Below are positions 17,736-26,591 of a stretch of 64,000 bases of DNA, piece after piece. The stretch lies in the NCBI RefSeq assembly GCF_000566685.1, contig NZ_AZQN01000002.1:248001-312000 (forward strand), given 5' to 3'. Within the stretch, counting starts at the first letter, position 1, and each line of letters opens with the position of its first letter. This DNA comes from Dyadobacter tibetensis Y620-1. GTDB lineage: Bacteria > Bacteroidota > Bacteroidia > Cytophagales > Spirosomataceae. Under the pieces are notes generated by a model, which was not told the DNA's origin, did not search any database, and saw only the letters and a list, made by a program, of their open reading frames with translations. Position numbers and translations under genes: made by a program.

Positions 17736-18650
17736 ATGATTTATTTTTTATTGTCTGTTGGTTTCACGGTATGCCTTTATCTGATTATGAGGGCTTATCC
17801 AAGTTTCAAGGTAAACTCGTTTCACGCAATCGTGTTCAACTATTTCGCCTGTGTTGCAACAGGCCTGCTGCTCACTCCAGACCTGCAGGTATTTTCACAG
17901 ATCGACTACTTCAGCTCGGGAAGTCTGCTATCCCTGGCGTTAGGCATTCTATTTATTACGGTCTTCCTGGTCATCGGGCTCACGGCACAAAAGGTTAGCG
18001 TTACCGCTTCCTCCCTTGCCGCCAATATGTCCCTGGTCATTCCTGTAGTCTTTGGTTTATTTATATTCAAAAATAGTAACAAGGAATTTAGTCCATTAAA
18101 TTATATGGGCATTCTTTTCGCCCTAGTTGCCCTTGGACTTGGAGGCATTAAAAAGAAAATTCCAAATCATACCAATACTGTCTCCATCTCTACTGGTGTT
18201 ATGCTTTTACCCTTACTCACCTTTTTAGGTGCTGGCACTAATAACACCCTGATCAATTACCTTACCTCAACCTATTACGGTCCCGATCAGAGCACTATTT
18301 TTATGATCATCGCCTGTAGTGGGGCTATAATTTTTGGAAGCACCCTCCTTTTGGGACAATTATTAGTTCAGGACATAACCCTTAGCTGGCGCAGCATGAT
18401 AGGAGGCCTGATATTGGGAATTCCCAACTTCTTATCCTTGTACTTCCTATTAAAGGCATTGGCAGCCTTCGGTAACAGTGCCGCCTTCGTATTCCCCATC
18501 TATAATATTCTTACCATGCTTCTCTCTTCACTGGCGGCTTGGATCTTATATAAAGAGCGGTTGAACTTAATAAATAAGTTGGGTTTACTACTTGCCATTC
18601 TAGCGGTAATTCTCATTTCATATCAGGAATTAGGTTTGGTATCCAAATAA
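17736..18650 (+). CDS. DMT superfamily (EamA-like) permease
   Basis: The 304-residue protein has about ten hydrophobic helices in two repeats, starting MIYFLLSVGFTVCLYLIMR. The C-terminal repeat has the EamA-type ending in which a helix (LTMLLSSLAAWILYKERL) is followed by a final membrane segment. Such carriers export or import small metabolites; substrate unknown. It is tightly packed between purN and the J-domain gene. Confidence 0.85.
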   Translation: MIYFLLSVGFTVCLYLIMRAYPSFKVNSFHAIVFNYFACVATGLLLTPDLQVFSQIDYFSSGSLLSLALGILFITVFLVIGLTAQKVSVTASSLAANMSLVIPVVFGLFIFKNSNKEFSPLNYMGILFALVALGLGGIKKKIPNHTNTVSISTGVMLLPLLTFLGAGTNNTLINYLTSTYYGPDQSTIFMIIACSGAIIFGSTLLLGQLLVQDITLSWRSMIGGLILGIPNFLSLYFLLKALAAFGNSAAFVFPIYNILTMLLSSLAAWILYKERLNLINKLGLLLAILAVILISYQELGLVSK

Positions 18651-18656
18651 AATCAA

Positions 18657-19634
18657 ATGACAGAACATCAGCTCCTGAGAATAGAACAACCTAAGGAAGG
18701 ATTTAGCAAAAAACAGAAGGAATTCAATTTGCTATCTTTAAAAATTGAATCTCTGCACACTATTTTAAAGGATCTCCATGGGGCCAATACATTGTTCAGG
18801 GATCGCTTTTTAAATGAGTTACGACCACTTCACGAAGTATATTTTCAGCATTATCTAGCCCTTGTCCAAACCTTGGACATAGCCTATGGTTCTAACTTTT
18901 ATGGCCCCCAGGAAAAGGAAAAATTGGGTAGTCTGATTGCCAGTTACAGTCAATATTTACTCCAACAAAGCGATGGCATGGCTATAAAATCGCTTTGGGA
19001 AAAATATCACAGATATGCTCCGGAAGAAAATCAGAAAGATAAACGGATAGAAATCACAGAAAGGACCTTAGAATCCCCTGAAATATTTACCTTTCAGGAA
19101 AAAGCCAGATCCCAGGGTCACGACTGGTCTTTGGAGCAGAAGCTACATGACCGAGCCGAGATGGAAGCAGGTCTCACCAAAGCTGCCGTCAGAAAAATTT
19201 ATCTCGACCTCATCAAGAACTATCATCCTGACAGGGAAATGGACGAAGCAATAAAGCAGACCAAGACTGTTCTGATGCAGGAAATTACGAAATGCTATGC
19301 CGAAGATAACCTTTACCGACTCTTACAACTTCAACAGGAAATGGAAAATGGTCTCCTTCAGAATCTTAGCGAATTGACATCCAAGGCCTTAAATCATTAT
19401 ATCAAAGGCTTTAAAAATCAGATATGTCAAGTTGAAAGTGAAATTGCCAGCCTTCGAGAAACGCTGGCATTGATTTGTCAAATCGAGGTAGTCCATACCC
19501 ATAATCTTCAGGCTGTGGAGATTCAGTTTAAGACAAAACTAAGGCAGGCCAAAACAGAAATAAGAGAATTACGCGAATTCTCCAAAGCTTTGCAGGATCC
19601 TCGGAATCTGCGTGCCTTTCTTGGTACGCTCTAA
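18657..19634 (+). CDS. Divergent J-domain (DnaJ-like) protein
   Basis: The 325-residue soluble protein is mostly helical and charged. A J-domain-like segment lies at about residues 175-225: AVRKIYLDLIKNYHPD carries the HPD tripeptide at 190-192, preceded by the expected basic helix II and followed by a helix-III-like stretch (MQEITKCYAEDNLYRL). There is no Gly/Phe region or zinc domain, so it would be a class C co-chaperone stimulating a DnaK. A long coiled-coil-like tail (about 225-310) follows. The N-terminal 170 residues match nothing I recognise. It is the last gene of the purN-permease cluster. Confidence 0.75.
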   Translation: MTEHQLLRIEQPKEGFSKKQKEFNLLSLKIESLHTILKDLHGANTLFRDRFLNELRPLHEVYFQHYLALVQTLDIAYGSNFYGPQEKEKLGSLIASYSQYLLQQSDGMAIKSLWEKYHRYAPEENQKDKRIEITERTLESPEIFTFQEKARSQGHDWSLEQKLHDRAEMEAGLTKAAVRKIYLDLIKNYHPDREMDEAIKQTKTVLMQEITKCYAEDNLYRLLQLQQEMENGLLQNLSELTSKALNHYIKGFKNQICQVESEIASLRETLALICQIEVVHTHNLQAVEIQFKTKLRQAKTEIRELREFSKALQDPRNLRAFLGTL

Positions 19635-19699
19635 TAAACTAAGCAATTAACCCGTACTATACGCTTTCACCAAGGCGAGTATTTCCATGGGGAATAGTT

Positions 19700-19707
19700 T
19701 ATCTTTG
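19700..19707 (+). promoter_or_regulatory. -7 promoter box TATCTTTG of the DEAD-box gene
   Basis: Exact TAnnTTTG match followed by C, 23 bp before the ATG, predicting a leader of about 17 nt. Confidence 0.55.
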
Positions 19708-19730
19708 CATTATATTCATATACTTACGGC

Positions 19731-21056
19731 ATGACTTTCGAAGAATTAAATATCAACAAACCACTTTTAAATGCATTAAATGATCTGGGATTCACTCATC
19801 CTACGACCATACAACATAAAGTTTTCTCTGTCACCATGTCTGGAAAAGATGTTTGTGGAATTGCGCAGACAGGTACAGGAAAAACCTTCGCCTATTTATT
19901 ACCATCCCTTCGACAATTACAATATTCCAAAGACCGGCTTCCTCAGCTGATCATACTTGTACCTACGAGAGAGTTGGTGGTGCAGGTTATTGAAGAGGTC
20001 GAAAAGCTTAGTAAATATCTCACGCTGCAGGTGGTGGGAATTTATGGAGGTGGAAACATTAAAGTTCAAATGGCAGAACTGAAATCCGGAGCCGATATTA
20101 TAGTAGCTACTCCCGGTCGACTCATCGATATGGCCATGAATGGGACGCTTAAAACGAAAGCAGTAAAAAAACTGATTATCGATGAGGTCGACGAAATGCT
20201 TAATTTAGGCTTCCGTCACCAACTAAATATGTTACTTGACCTACTTCCTCCGAAGCGGCAAAACTTATTATTCTCTGCTACTTTGACGGCGGAAGTCGAA
20301 GCCTTAATGAAAGTGCATTTTAACGATCCAGTAAAGGTCGAGGCAGCACCTACCGGCACACCCCTTAGTAATATAGATCAGAGACTATATAAGGTACCCA
20401 ATTTCTATACCAAAGTTAATCTTTTAGATCAGTTGCTCGAGGATGAATCCCTGAGTAGAGTCATTATATTTACGGCTACCAAAAAACTTGCAGACCAGCT
20501 ATTTGGCCAGTTGGAAGTAAGTCAGCTGGGTAAAGTAGGCGTTATTCACTCCAATAAGGCGCAAAACAATCGTTTTCAGACAGTCGCTGCCTTCCAGGAT
20601 GGCACCTATAGACTGCTCATAGCCACAGATATTATAGCCAGAGGTCTGGATATTGCCGAAGTTTCGCACGTTATCAATTTCGATATCCCTGAAACACCGG
20701 AAAACTATATCCATCGAATTGGCCGAACGGGTCGGGCAGACCAAATGGGAACAGCCATCTCGTTTGTATCAGAAAAAGACCAGGAATATGTGGAAGAGAT
20801 TGAGGCATTAATGAAATACGAAATCCCCGAAACATCCTTACCTGAAGGCCTAAAAATTTCGGAGATTCTTACTGCAGATGAGGAGCCTAAGGTCCATATG
20901 AAAAATATAGTGGTCAAGCGTCCTAAAATGGAGGATGTGGGCCCCGCCTTTCATGAGAAAAAGGCTAAAAATCAAAAAGTCAACGTGCGCCGGGATTATA
21001 ACGCCGAGAAAGCACAGAAATACGGTCGCCCCATTAAAAGGTCTGGAAAAAAATAA
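19731..21056 (+). CDS. DEAD/DEAH-box RNA helicase
   Basis: The 441-residue protein has a Q motif (GFTHPTTIQ), motif I AQTGTGKT, Ia PTRELVVQ, Ib TPGRLID, motif II DEVD (not the usual DEAD), motif III SAT, then the helicase C domain with RGLDI and HRIGRTGR. The C-terminal tail from about 375 is basic (VKRPKM, RRDYNAEKAQKYGR), a typical RNA-binding extension. It probably remodels structured RNA in ribosome assembly or mRNA turnover. The AT-only terminator overlaps its stop codon. Confidence 0.93.
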   Translation: MTFEELNINKPLLNALNDLGFTHPTTIQHKVFSVTMSGKDVCGIAQTGTGKTFAYLLPSLRQLQYSKDRLPQLIILVPTRELVVQVIEEVEKLSKYLTLQVVGIYGGGNIKVQMAELKSGADIIVATPGRLIDMAMNGTLKTKAVKKLIIDEVDEMLNLGFRHQLNMLLDLLPPKRQNLLFSATLTAEVEALMKVHFNDPVKVEAAPTGTPLSNIDQRLYKVPNFYTKVNLLDQLLEDESLSRVIIFTATKKLADQLFGQLEVSQLGKVGVIHSNKAQNNRFQTVAAFQDGTYRLLIATDIIARGLDIAEVSHVINFDIPETPENYIHRIGRTGRADQMGTAISFVSEKDQEYVEEIEALMKYEIPETSLPEGLKISEILTADEEPKVHMKNIVVKRPKMEDVGPAFHEKKAKNQKVNVRRDYNAEKAQKYGRPIKRSGKK

Positions 21057-21081
21057 TTAAAAAATTTTTAATTATTTTTTT
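21047..21081. terminator. AT-only palindromic terminator at the DEAD-box gene stop
   Basis: A perfect 17-bp inverted repeat made only of A and T (AAAAAAATAATTAAAAA and its complement, one base apart) overlaps the TAA stop and ends in seven Ts. It could act in both directions, though its low GC makes it weaker than the others. Confidence 0.7.
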
Positions 21082-21228
21082 CTGCGAATGATCTAAACAG
21101 CTCCTCCTATCGTATGTCAGGATGGAACCCCAGAGATGCGGTTTCAAATTTACTATAGCCGGTTATAATCCAGAACAGATTGCTCTGTATCTTGATTTGA
21201 GGTTATTGTGGAGGGTAAGGTAATCCTT

Positions 21229-21263
21229 AGAGCGATAGAAAAATATCTATCGCTCTTTTTTTG
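21229..21263 (+). terminator. Intrinsic terminator, plus strand
   Basis: AGAGCGATAG (21229-21238) pairs perfectly with CTATCGCTCT (21247-21256), with an 8-nt loop and seven Ts. It lies 148 bp beyond the DEAD-box terminator with no ORF between, so it may back up that terminator or end a short separate RNA. Confidence 0.88.
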
Positions 21264-21274
21264 TTCCGAAATGA

Positions 21275-21305
21275 AGAGGCCCATGAACATGATTCATGGG
21301 CCTCT
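21275..21305 (-). terminator. Perfect 13-bp hairpin after hemA
   Basis: AGAGGCCCATGAA (21275-21287) pairs with TTCATGGGCCTCT (21293-21305) around a 5-nt loop, 29 bp beyond the hemA stop. The T tract on the minus strand is poor (TCATTT), so it may be a 3'-end stabilising or pause hairpin rather than a strong terminator. Confidence 0.6.
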
Positions 21306-21333
21306 AAATGGCTACCAATATATTTCTAGAATT

Positions 21334-22593
21334 TCAATGGTCTGACTTCTCCTTTTCAAGATTAAATAAGTCATTTAAAACATCTATTAAAGTCTCGGCC
21401 TCCCCTCGTTTACATGCGGCCTTAAGCTGCAGAACAGGAAGCTTCAAAATCTTTTGCATCATACTCGCTGTAATGCGGTCTACCTTCTCCATTTCTACCT
21501 CATTCAGACTTTTATTGAAACGCGTAAGCTCCTCACGACGGATTTGCTCAAGGGCTCCCTTTAGTTTTTGAATGGTAGGCGACACCACCATCTCCTTAGA
21601 CCAGTCATTGAATTCAGAAACGGCTTCAGAGATAATTTCGCGTACTTTCGGTATCGCATTTAAGCGTTTCTCCAATGCCTGATCCGCCCTGGATCGAATA
21701 GAATCCATGGTATATAACATGACTCCTGGAATCTCTTCTACCTCGGGAGATACACTCCTAGGAACCGAAAGATCTACAAAATACTTAAAGGACATTCCCC
21801 TGAGTCTTACCATCATCTCTTTGGTAAAATAGGGCTTATCCATAGCGATTGAACTGATGATAATATCGGCAATTGCTACCTCCTTTTCTAAATCAGCCAT
21901 ATCGGCTACCCGAAAACCAAGCTCCCCGGAAAGATCCTCTGCCTTACTTCGGGTACGATTTATCAAGGTAACCTCAACCCCTTCCTTGCCAACCAGATTT
22001 CTACAAACATCAGTCCCGATCTCACCCAAACCGGCAACTAAGATTTTGGGATTCGGCATCAAGCCTTCCATGAGTTCCACAGCCGCATAGGACACCGAAG
22101 CGGCTCCATCCCGGAAAAAAGTCTCTTGAGCGACCCTTTTATTTGCAAAGAAAATAGTATGTAAGAGACGATGTAAAAAAGGGCCCGCCATATTCAGATC
22201 CGCAGACCATTGGTAGGCATGTTTGATCTGATTGGGAATTTGCATGTCGCCGATCACCTGCGAATGTAGTCCTGTTGCTACTTCAAACAAATGCCGAGCT
22301 GCTTGCTCACCATCATTATACTTCTGGAAATATGGGGCATAAGAATCGACCTGGGCTATACCCTTTTCTATTAGTAATAGTTTTATAATCTCATCATTAT
22401 GATCTACTGAGGAAGAATAATATACCTCTGTTCGGTTGCAGGTCGAAACTACCAAAACGTCGGTAATTTCAAAAAAATCCTTCAATCGAAGCATAATACT
22501 CTTGGCAGAGTCTTCATTCAAAGCGAGACGCTCTCTAACTTCTAGAGCGGCGTTTTGATGCGATAAGCTTATTAATTTAAACAGATTGTACAT
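21334..22593 (-). CDS. hemA: Glutamyl-tRNA reductase
   Basis: The 419-residue enzyme makes glutamate-1-semialdehyde from Glu-tRNA for tetrapyrrole synthesis. The catalytic Cys52 sits in STCNRTEVY; LHSQVIGDMQIPNQIKHAY is the tRNA/substrate region, GLGEIGTDVCRNL the NADPH site, and the C-terminal dimerisation helix is present. I chose the ATG at 22591-22593, because the in-frame TTG at 22605 lies just 10 bp from a TATTTTTG promoter box. Other heme genes (hemC, hemL) are not in the window. Confidence 0.94.
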   Translation of the reverse strand: MYNLFKLISLSHQNAALEVRERLALNEDSAKSIMLRLKDFFEITDVLVVSTCNRTEVYYSSSVDHNDEIIKLLLIEKGIAQVDSYAPYFQKYNDGEQAARHLFEVATGLHSQVIGDMQIPNQIKHAYQWSADLNMAGPFLHRLLHTIFFANKRVAQETFFRDGAASVSYAAVELMEGLMPNPKILVAGLGEIGTDVCRNLVGKEGVEVTLINRTRSKAEDLSGELGFRVADMADLEKEVAIADIIISSIAMDKPYFTKEMMVRLRGMSFKYFVDLSVPRSVSPEVEEIPGVMLYTMDSIRSRADQALEKRLNAIPKVREIISEAVSEFNDWSKEMVVSPTIQKLKGALEQIRREELTRFNKSLNEVEMEKVDRITASMMQKILKLPVLQLKAACKRGEAETLIDVLNDLFNLEKEKSDH

Positions 22594-22614
22594 TACTGTG
22601 GTCAATTCGATTCA

Positions 22615-22622
22615 CAAAAATA
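22615..22622 (-). promoter_or_regulatory. -7 promoter box TATTTTTG of hemA
   Basis: Exact TAnnTTTG match on the minus strand, 21 bp before the chosen hemA ATG. Confidence 0.55.
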
Positions 22623-22864
22623 CTTTACAATTCTTAGAATAAGAACCTATTCACTTACTAGCTTACTTATTTAGAACTTCTACAAATAACAGGATAGATC
22701 CAGGACGAATTTCCGACTCTTATACAGAAAAAATCATGATATAAATCAGGTAATGGACTGATTAAGCCTACAAGATTGTAAAGACCTTAATCCACTAAGC
22801 TGGATTATTTTACGTTATTTGTAACAACCAACAATTTGAGCGGCAATATCGTGCCCCATTGACG

Positions 22865-24139
22865 ATGATAACTAATTCTGACCAGAAAAAATCCTCTAAT
22901 AATCCGTCCTCGAAAAAGAATGCGAAAGGGATACGCTTACGCTTACCCATGACGGAGAAGTTCGAAAAAACCAGCCTATATAAATATGTTATTGCGCTGA
23001 TATTATTGTTCCTAAGCATAGGCTCCTTGTTTTATACCAATTACCTCGTAGACAAGCTAGAAGAGCGAGAGCAGAGAGAAGTAACATTATATGCCGAAGG
23101 ACTACGGTATGTCATTAATAGCCAGCCAGGAGAAAATTTTAATGTGGTGATGCAGGTGCTCCAGGATGCTGTTAATTTCTATCAAATTCCGGCCATTTAT
23201 GTAGATCAAAATGGATTCCCACAGGAAATCAAAAATATAGATTTCCCTTTGGGAGCCAGCCCTAAACTCAAGGAAGAAATCATCAATAGTCATTTGGCCC
23301 GCATGAAAGAAGAGCACCCAGCCATTCCAGTTGAAATCACAGGAATTGGTGTTGGTTATATCTATTATAGCAATTCCTTTCTGCTTACGCAACTACGACT
23401 ATATCCGTTTATTTCCCTTTTCGTCATGCTGTTTATAGGATATCTGGCCTATTTGGCCTTTAGTTCGGCCCGAAAAGCAGAACAGAACAGGGTATGGGTG
23501 GGTCTGGCCAAGGAAACCGCACACCAGTTAGGCACCCCCTTGTCTTCTCTAATGGCATGGGTAGAATATTTCAGAAGCGATCCTCAGATCGATTCTTCCA
23601 TCGCTGAAGAGATAGAAAAGGATGTAATCCGCCTGGAAATGATTACCACGCGTTTTTCTAATATAGGATCCATCCCCTCTATGAAAGATGAGTCAATAGC
23701 CGCTGTGGTCACTAATTTTATTCATTACTTGGAAAAGCGGGTATCTTCGAAGGTGAAGTTTACCATTAGCAATGAATTGGCCATTGGGCAGAAAATATCG
23801 ATGAATAAGAATCTTTTTGAATGGGTAATCGAAAACATCTGTAAAAATGCCGTCGATGCCATGGCAGGAGTTGGCGCCATTCATATTATTCTACAGTCGC
23901 CCCCACATACCAAAGAAATATTGATTGACATTACGGACACTGGCAAGGGAATGACCAAAACGGCTGCCTCGAAGATATTCGCCCCTGGCTTCAGTACAAA
24001 AAAACGTGGATGGGGCCTAGGGCTTACCTTGGCCAAAAGGATAATTGAGAATTACCATAATGGAAAACTATTCGTAAAATCCTCAGAGCCTGGGAAAGGG
24101 ACGACCTTTCGCATCGTCTTAAATAAAAATAAAGAATAA
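22865..24139 (+). CDS. Membrane-bound sensor histidine kinase
   Basis: This 424-residue kinase has two transmembrane segments (about 41-62 and 178-200) flanking a roughly 115-residue periplasmic sensor. A DHp domain carries His220 in KETAHQLGTPLSSL, a variant H-box typical of many Bacteroidota kinases. The ATPase domain has N box ENICKNAVDAM, G1 DTGKGM, and GFSTKKRGWGLGLTLAKRI. I chose the ATG at 22865 over a TTG two codons earlier. No response regulator is adjacent. It is divergent from hemA, and its stop touches the stop of the convergent lipoprotein gene without a gap. Confidence 0.92.
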   Translation: MITNSDQKKSSNNPSSKKNAKGIRLRLPMTEKFEKTSLYKYVIALILLFLSIGSLFYTNYLVDKLEEREQREVTLYAEGLRYVINSQPGENFNVVMQVLQDAVNFYQIPAIYVDQNGFPQEIKNIDFPLGASPKLKEEIINSHLARMKEEHPAIPVEITGIGVGYIYYSNSFLLTQLRLYPFISLFVMLFIGYLAYLAFSSARKAEQNRVWVGLAKETAHQLGTPLSSLMAWVEYFRSDPQIDSSIAEEIEKDVIRLEMITTRFSNIGSIPSMKDESIAAVVTNFIHYLEKRVSSKVKFTISNELAIGQKISMNKNLFEWVIENICKNAVDAMAGVGAIHIILQSPPHTKEILIDITDTGKGMTKTAASKIFAPGFSTKKRGWGLGLTLAKRIIENYHNGKLFVKSSEPGKGTTFRIVLNKNKE

Positions 24140-24670
24140 TTACAGCGGATACCCTGGCACCTGAATCGTATCGGTTTCGATCTGATTACTTACCCGCAAG
24201 GCACGGTCACGTATTCGGACCTTAAATTTCAAAGTCACGGGAATGGTTGAATTACCATAAAGGAAAGACGTATTAAGATCAATTTTCCCTTTAAGGGGGC
24301 CGGCCTTCCCACTGGGCTTTAATAGGGGCATCCATTTCACTTGATCTTCCGAAAGGATGGATTCCTGCCAGCTACCATCATTCAGTTTCCTAACGGTAAC
24401 CAGCTCATAATTGCCCCAATCGCCATATGCTGCTGTAAAATCAGGGTCACTACGCTCTTCTGAGGACGCGCCCAGGTCTCCGTCTCCATCTTCGAAGTCT
24501 ACCGTGATAATCACATTTTCGCGAAGTTTCTTGTTGGTCGTTTCGTCAATTTCGGTATACTGGTCGACTCCATTATAGTAGATCACGGGGGTATCCGAAT
24601 ATTCGGGAATATCCACACAGGACGCTAAAGCCAGTCCTACCAAACCAAATAAGAATATATTTAATTTCAT
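24140..24670 (-). CDS. Hypothetical lipoprotein, 176 aa
   Basis: A lipoprotein signal peptide ends with the lipobox LALASC (Cys at about 17). The mature part contains ITVDFEDGDGDLG, a phrase common in a Bacteroidota family of small cell-envelope lipoproteins of unknown function, and predicted beta-strands throughout. It is convergent with the kinase gene and shares no base with it. No function can be assigned. Confidence 0.8.
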   Translation of the reverse strand: MKLNIFLFGLVGLALASCVDIPEYSDTPVIYYNGVDQYTEIDETTNKKLRENVIITVDFEDGDGDLGASSEERSDPDFTAAYGDWGNYELVTVRKLNDGSWQESILSEDQVKWMPLLKPSGKAGPLKGKIDLNTSFLYGNSTIPVTLKFKVRIRDRALRVSNQIETDTIQVPGYPL

Positions 24671-24829
24671 TTTTATAAATTTTCAGATTCTGTCAAATAA
24701 CCTCATAACACTCTTTCCAATGTTAGCCGTCGAATGTATTTACTTTTACATATCAAAAATCATAACCATCAGCAACATTCTTTCAGAAGATATCCAGCTG
24801 TCTATAGCTGAAGAATATATTTCGGTTCT

Positions 24830-24837
24830 TATTTTTG
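24830..24837 (+). promoter_or_regulatory. -7 promoter box TATTTTTG of the LuxE-like gene
   Basis: Exact TAnnTTTG match, 89 bp before the chosen ATG (56 bp before the alternative TTG). Confidence 0.5.
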
Positions 24838-24926
24838 TGCCTAAATCCTAAATCTACAGTCAACATTGTTTTAACCTCACGAAAGTAACAGTATTGAGCC
24901 TCTCAAACAACACCCCCAGCGCTCAA

Positions 24927-25949
24927 ATGCGCAAAGAGTTAAGACAGCGAATCCTGGATCTTCGAGATTCAGATTTCGAAACCTTGGCTATGGACATATT
25001 TCATTATCAGTCCGAATATAACCCAATATATGCCCAATTCATCAAAAATATAGGCAAAAATCCAAAGGATGTGACCAAACTGAAGGACATCCCCTTCCTC
25101 CCCATTCAATTCTTTAAAAGCCAACAAATTATTACGGCAACTCCGCCTCCCTTGGCCAAAACATTTGAAAGTAGTGGAACGACAGGAATGAATACGAGCC
25201 GTCATCAGTTACATGACCCGGAATTGTATCAAAAGGTTGCTCGAAAGATTTTCGAACTGCATTATGGTCCGCTCTCCGAATTCCATATTCTGGCCCTGTT
25301 ACCCTCCTATTTGGAACGAAATAATTCATCTTTGGTATATATGATCGAGGACTTTATTGCCCAGACAGACTCGCCATACTCTGGCTTCTTCCTACATAAT
25401 ACCGAAGTACTTCTCGAGCAATTAGAGCGTTTGATTATAGACCCGCTCAATAAGAAGATATTACTCATGGGTGTTACCTTTGCCTTACTGGACATGGCAG
25501 AACAAAATGATTTGTCCTTATTAAAAATGCTGCCAAGACTTATTGTGATGGATACCGGGGGAATGAAGGGTAGACGCAAGGAATGGATTCGGGAGGAGAT
25601 ACATGAATTTTTAAGCCATTCGATGTATCAGAAATCCATACATTCTGAATATGGTATGACAGAACTAATCTCCCAGGCATATGCACAGGAAGATGGCCTA
25701 TTTTGCTCTCGATATACTTTCAGAGCTTTGCTTCGCGATATACATGATCCGTTTGCCGTATATGAAGCACCGCATCCAGATATTAGAACAGGGGGAATTA
25801 ACGTCATCGATCTTGCTAACCTGGATTCCTGCTCTTTTATTGAAACTCAGGATTTAGGTCAATTTGGCAAGGATTATAACCATTTCCGGGTCTTAGGTCG
25901 ATTCGACAATTCAGACATCAGGGGCTGTAATCTCCTTTTACTTGGCTAA
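24927..25949 (+). CDS. LuxE-like acyl-protein synthetase / adenylate-forming enzyme
   Basis: The 340-residue protein aligns in character with the LuxE family of adenylate-forming enzymes: IPFLPIQFFKSQQI is followed by FESSGTTGMNTSRH, the ATP-binding Ser/Gly/Thr loop, and later DTGGMKGRRKEW and HSEYGMTELISQAY. LuxE activates fatty acids in bioluminescence, but here no luxA, B, C or D gene is present. Bacteroidota carry stand-alone copies, so a role in activating some acyl group is inferred. I chose the ATG at 24927; an in-frame TTG at 24894 would add 11 residues unlike the family N-terminus. Confidence 0.82.
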   Translation: MRKELRQRILDLRDSDFETLAMDIFHYQSEYNPIYAQFIKNIGKNPKDVTKLKDIPFLPIQFFKSQQIITATPPPLAKTFESSGTTGMNTSRHQLHDPELYQKVARKIFELHYGPLSEFHILALLPSYLERNNSSLVYMIEDFIAQTDSPYSGFFLHNTEVLLEQLERLIIDPLNKKILLMGVTFALLDMAEQNDLSLLKMLPRLIVMDTGGMKGRRKEWIREEIHEFLSHSMYQKSIHSEYGMTELISQAYAQEDGLFCSRYTFRALLRDIHDPFAVYEAPHPDIRTGGINVIDLANLDSCSFIETQDLGQFGKDYNHFRVLGRFDNSDIRGCNLLLLG

Positions 25950-26080
25950 ATAAAACGTGTATACTGGCGCTTCATTCAACTTCGGACTGCATGCTTATTC
26001 GGTCACAGAACCCAGGAATCGGATAACCGCGTCGTATGGCCGCTGACCAATAGAAGCAATTATAACGCTATACTTTTCCC

Positions 26081-26410
26081 TTAAAGCTCATAACTTTTAG
26101 AATATTGCATATCGCTTCTAATATCCTTAAAATAGTAAAACTTACTCGGGATTAATTTAAAATCTGGCCGGTTAAAAATTGCCGAAAATCCGAAAACAAC
26201 ATTCTGGATCGTCCCCTTAGACTTTGGCGGCTTACCAAGAAAAGGAAAACTAAGATAAATATAATCCTTAGGCGGAAGCTGGGATTGCAGAGCAACTCAA
26301 TATTATCACCCAGTGTATTTCCCTGAACAAAAGGAATTATGGATCAGAATAGGTATTTCCCGGTAGCTGATGATGGTAAAAGATAAATCCAAACGGCCGT
26401 TTGCAACTTT
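26081..26410 (-). pseudogene. Probable decayed gene remnant
   Basis: The 640-bp gap between the LuxE-like and gluconate-dehydrogenase genes has no intact ORF. On the minus strand, 26296 down to 26081 reads 71 open codons with protein-like content (QSQLPPKDYIYLSFPFLG, then VVFGFSAIFNRPDFKLIPSK and YYFKDI) and a normal stop, but no start codon. Just upstream, 26405-26300 reads a second open piece (LDLSFTIISYREIPILI) that ends in a stop. The two look like the broken C-terminal part of one gene. No family is recognised and the call is tentative. Confidence 0.35.
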
Positions 26411-26591
26411 AATCGCTTTTTAATCAGTATAGTTACCTGATATTCACATCCGTATATACCTTAACTTTTATATAGAATGGTTCTAAGATAAACGGTGTTC
26501 GAAAATTTATTAATTTCGTCTTCTAAATAAAATTGCACTTTTGTAGTTATTAATACGACTAAAAGACCATTAACCTAATTTATAAAATAAC

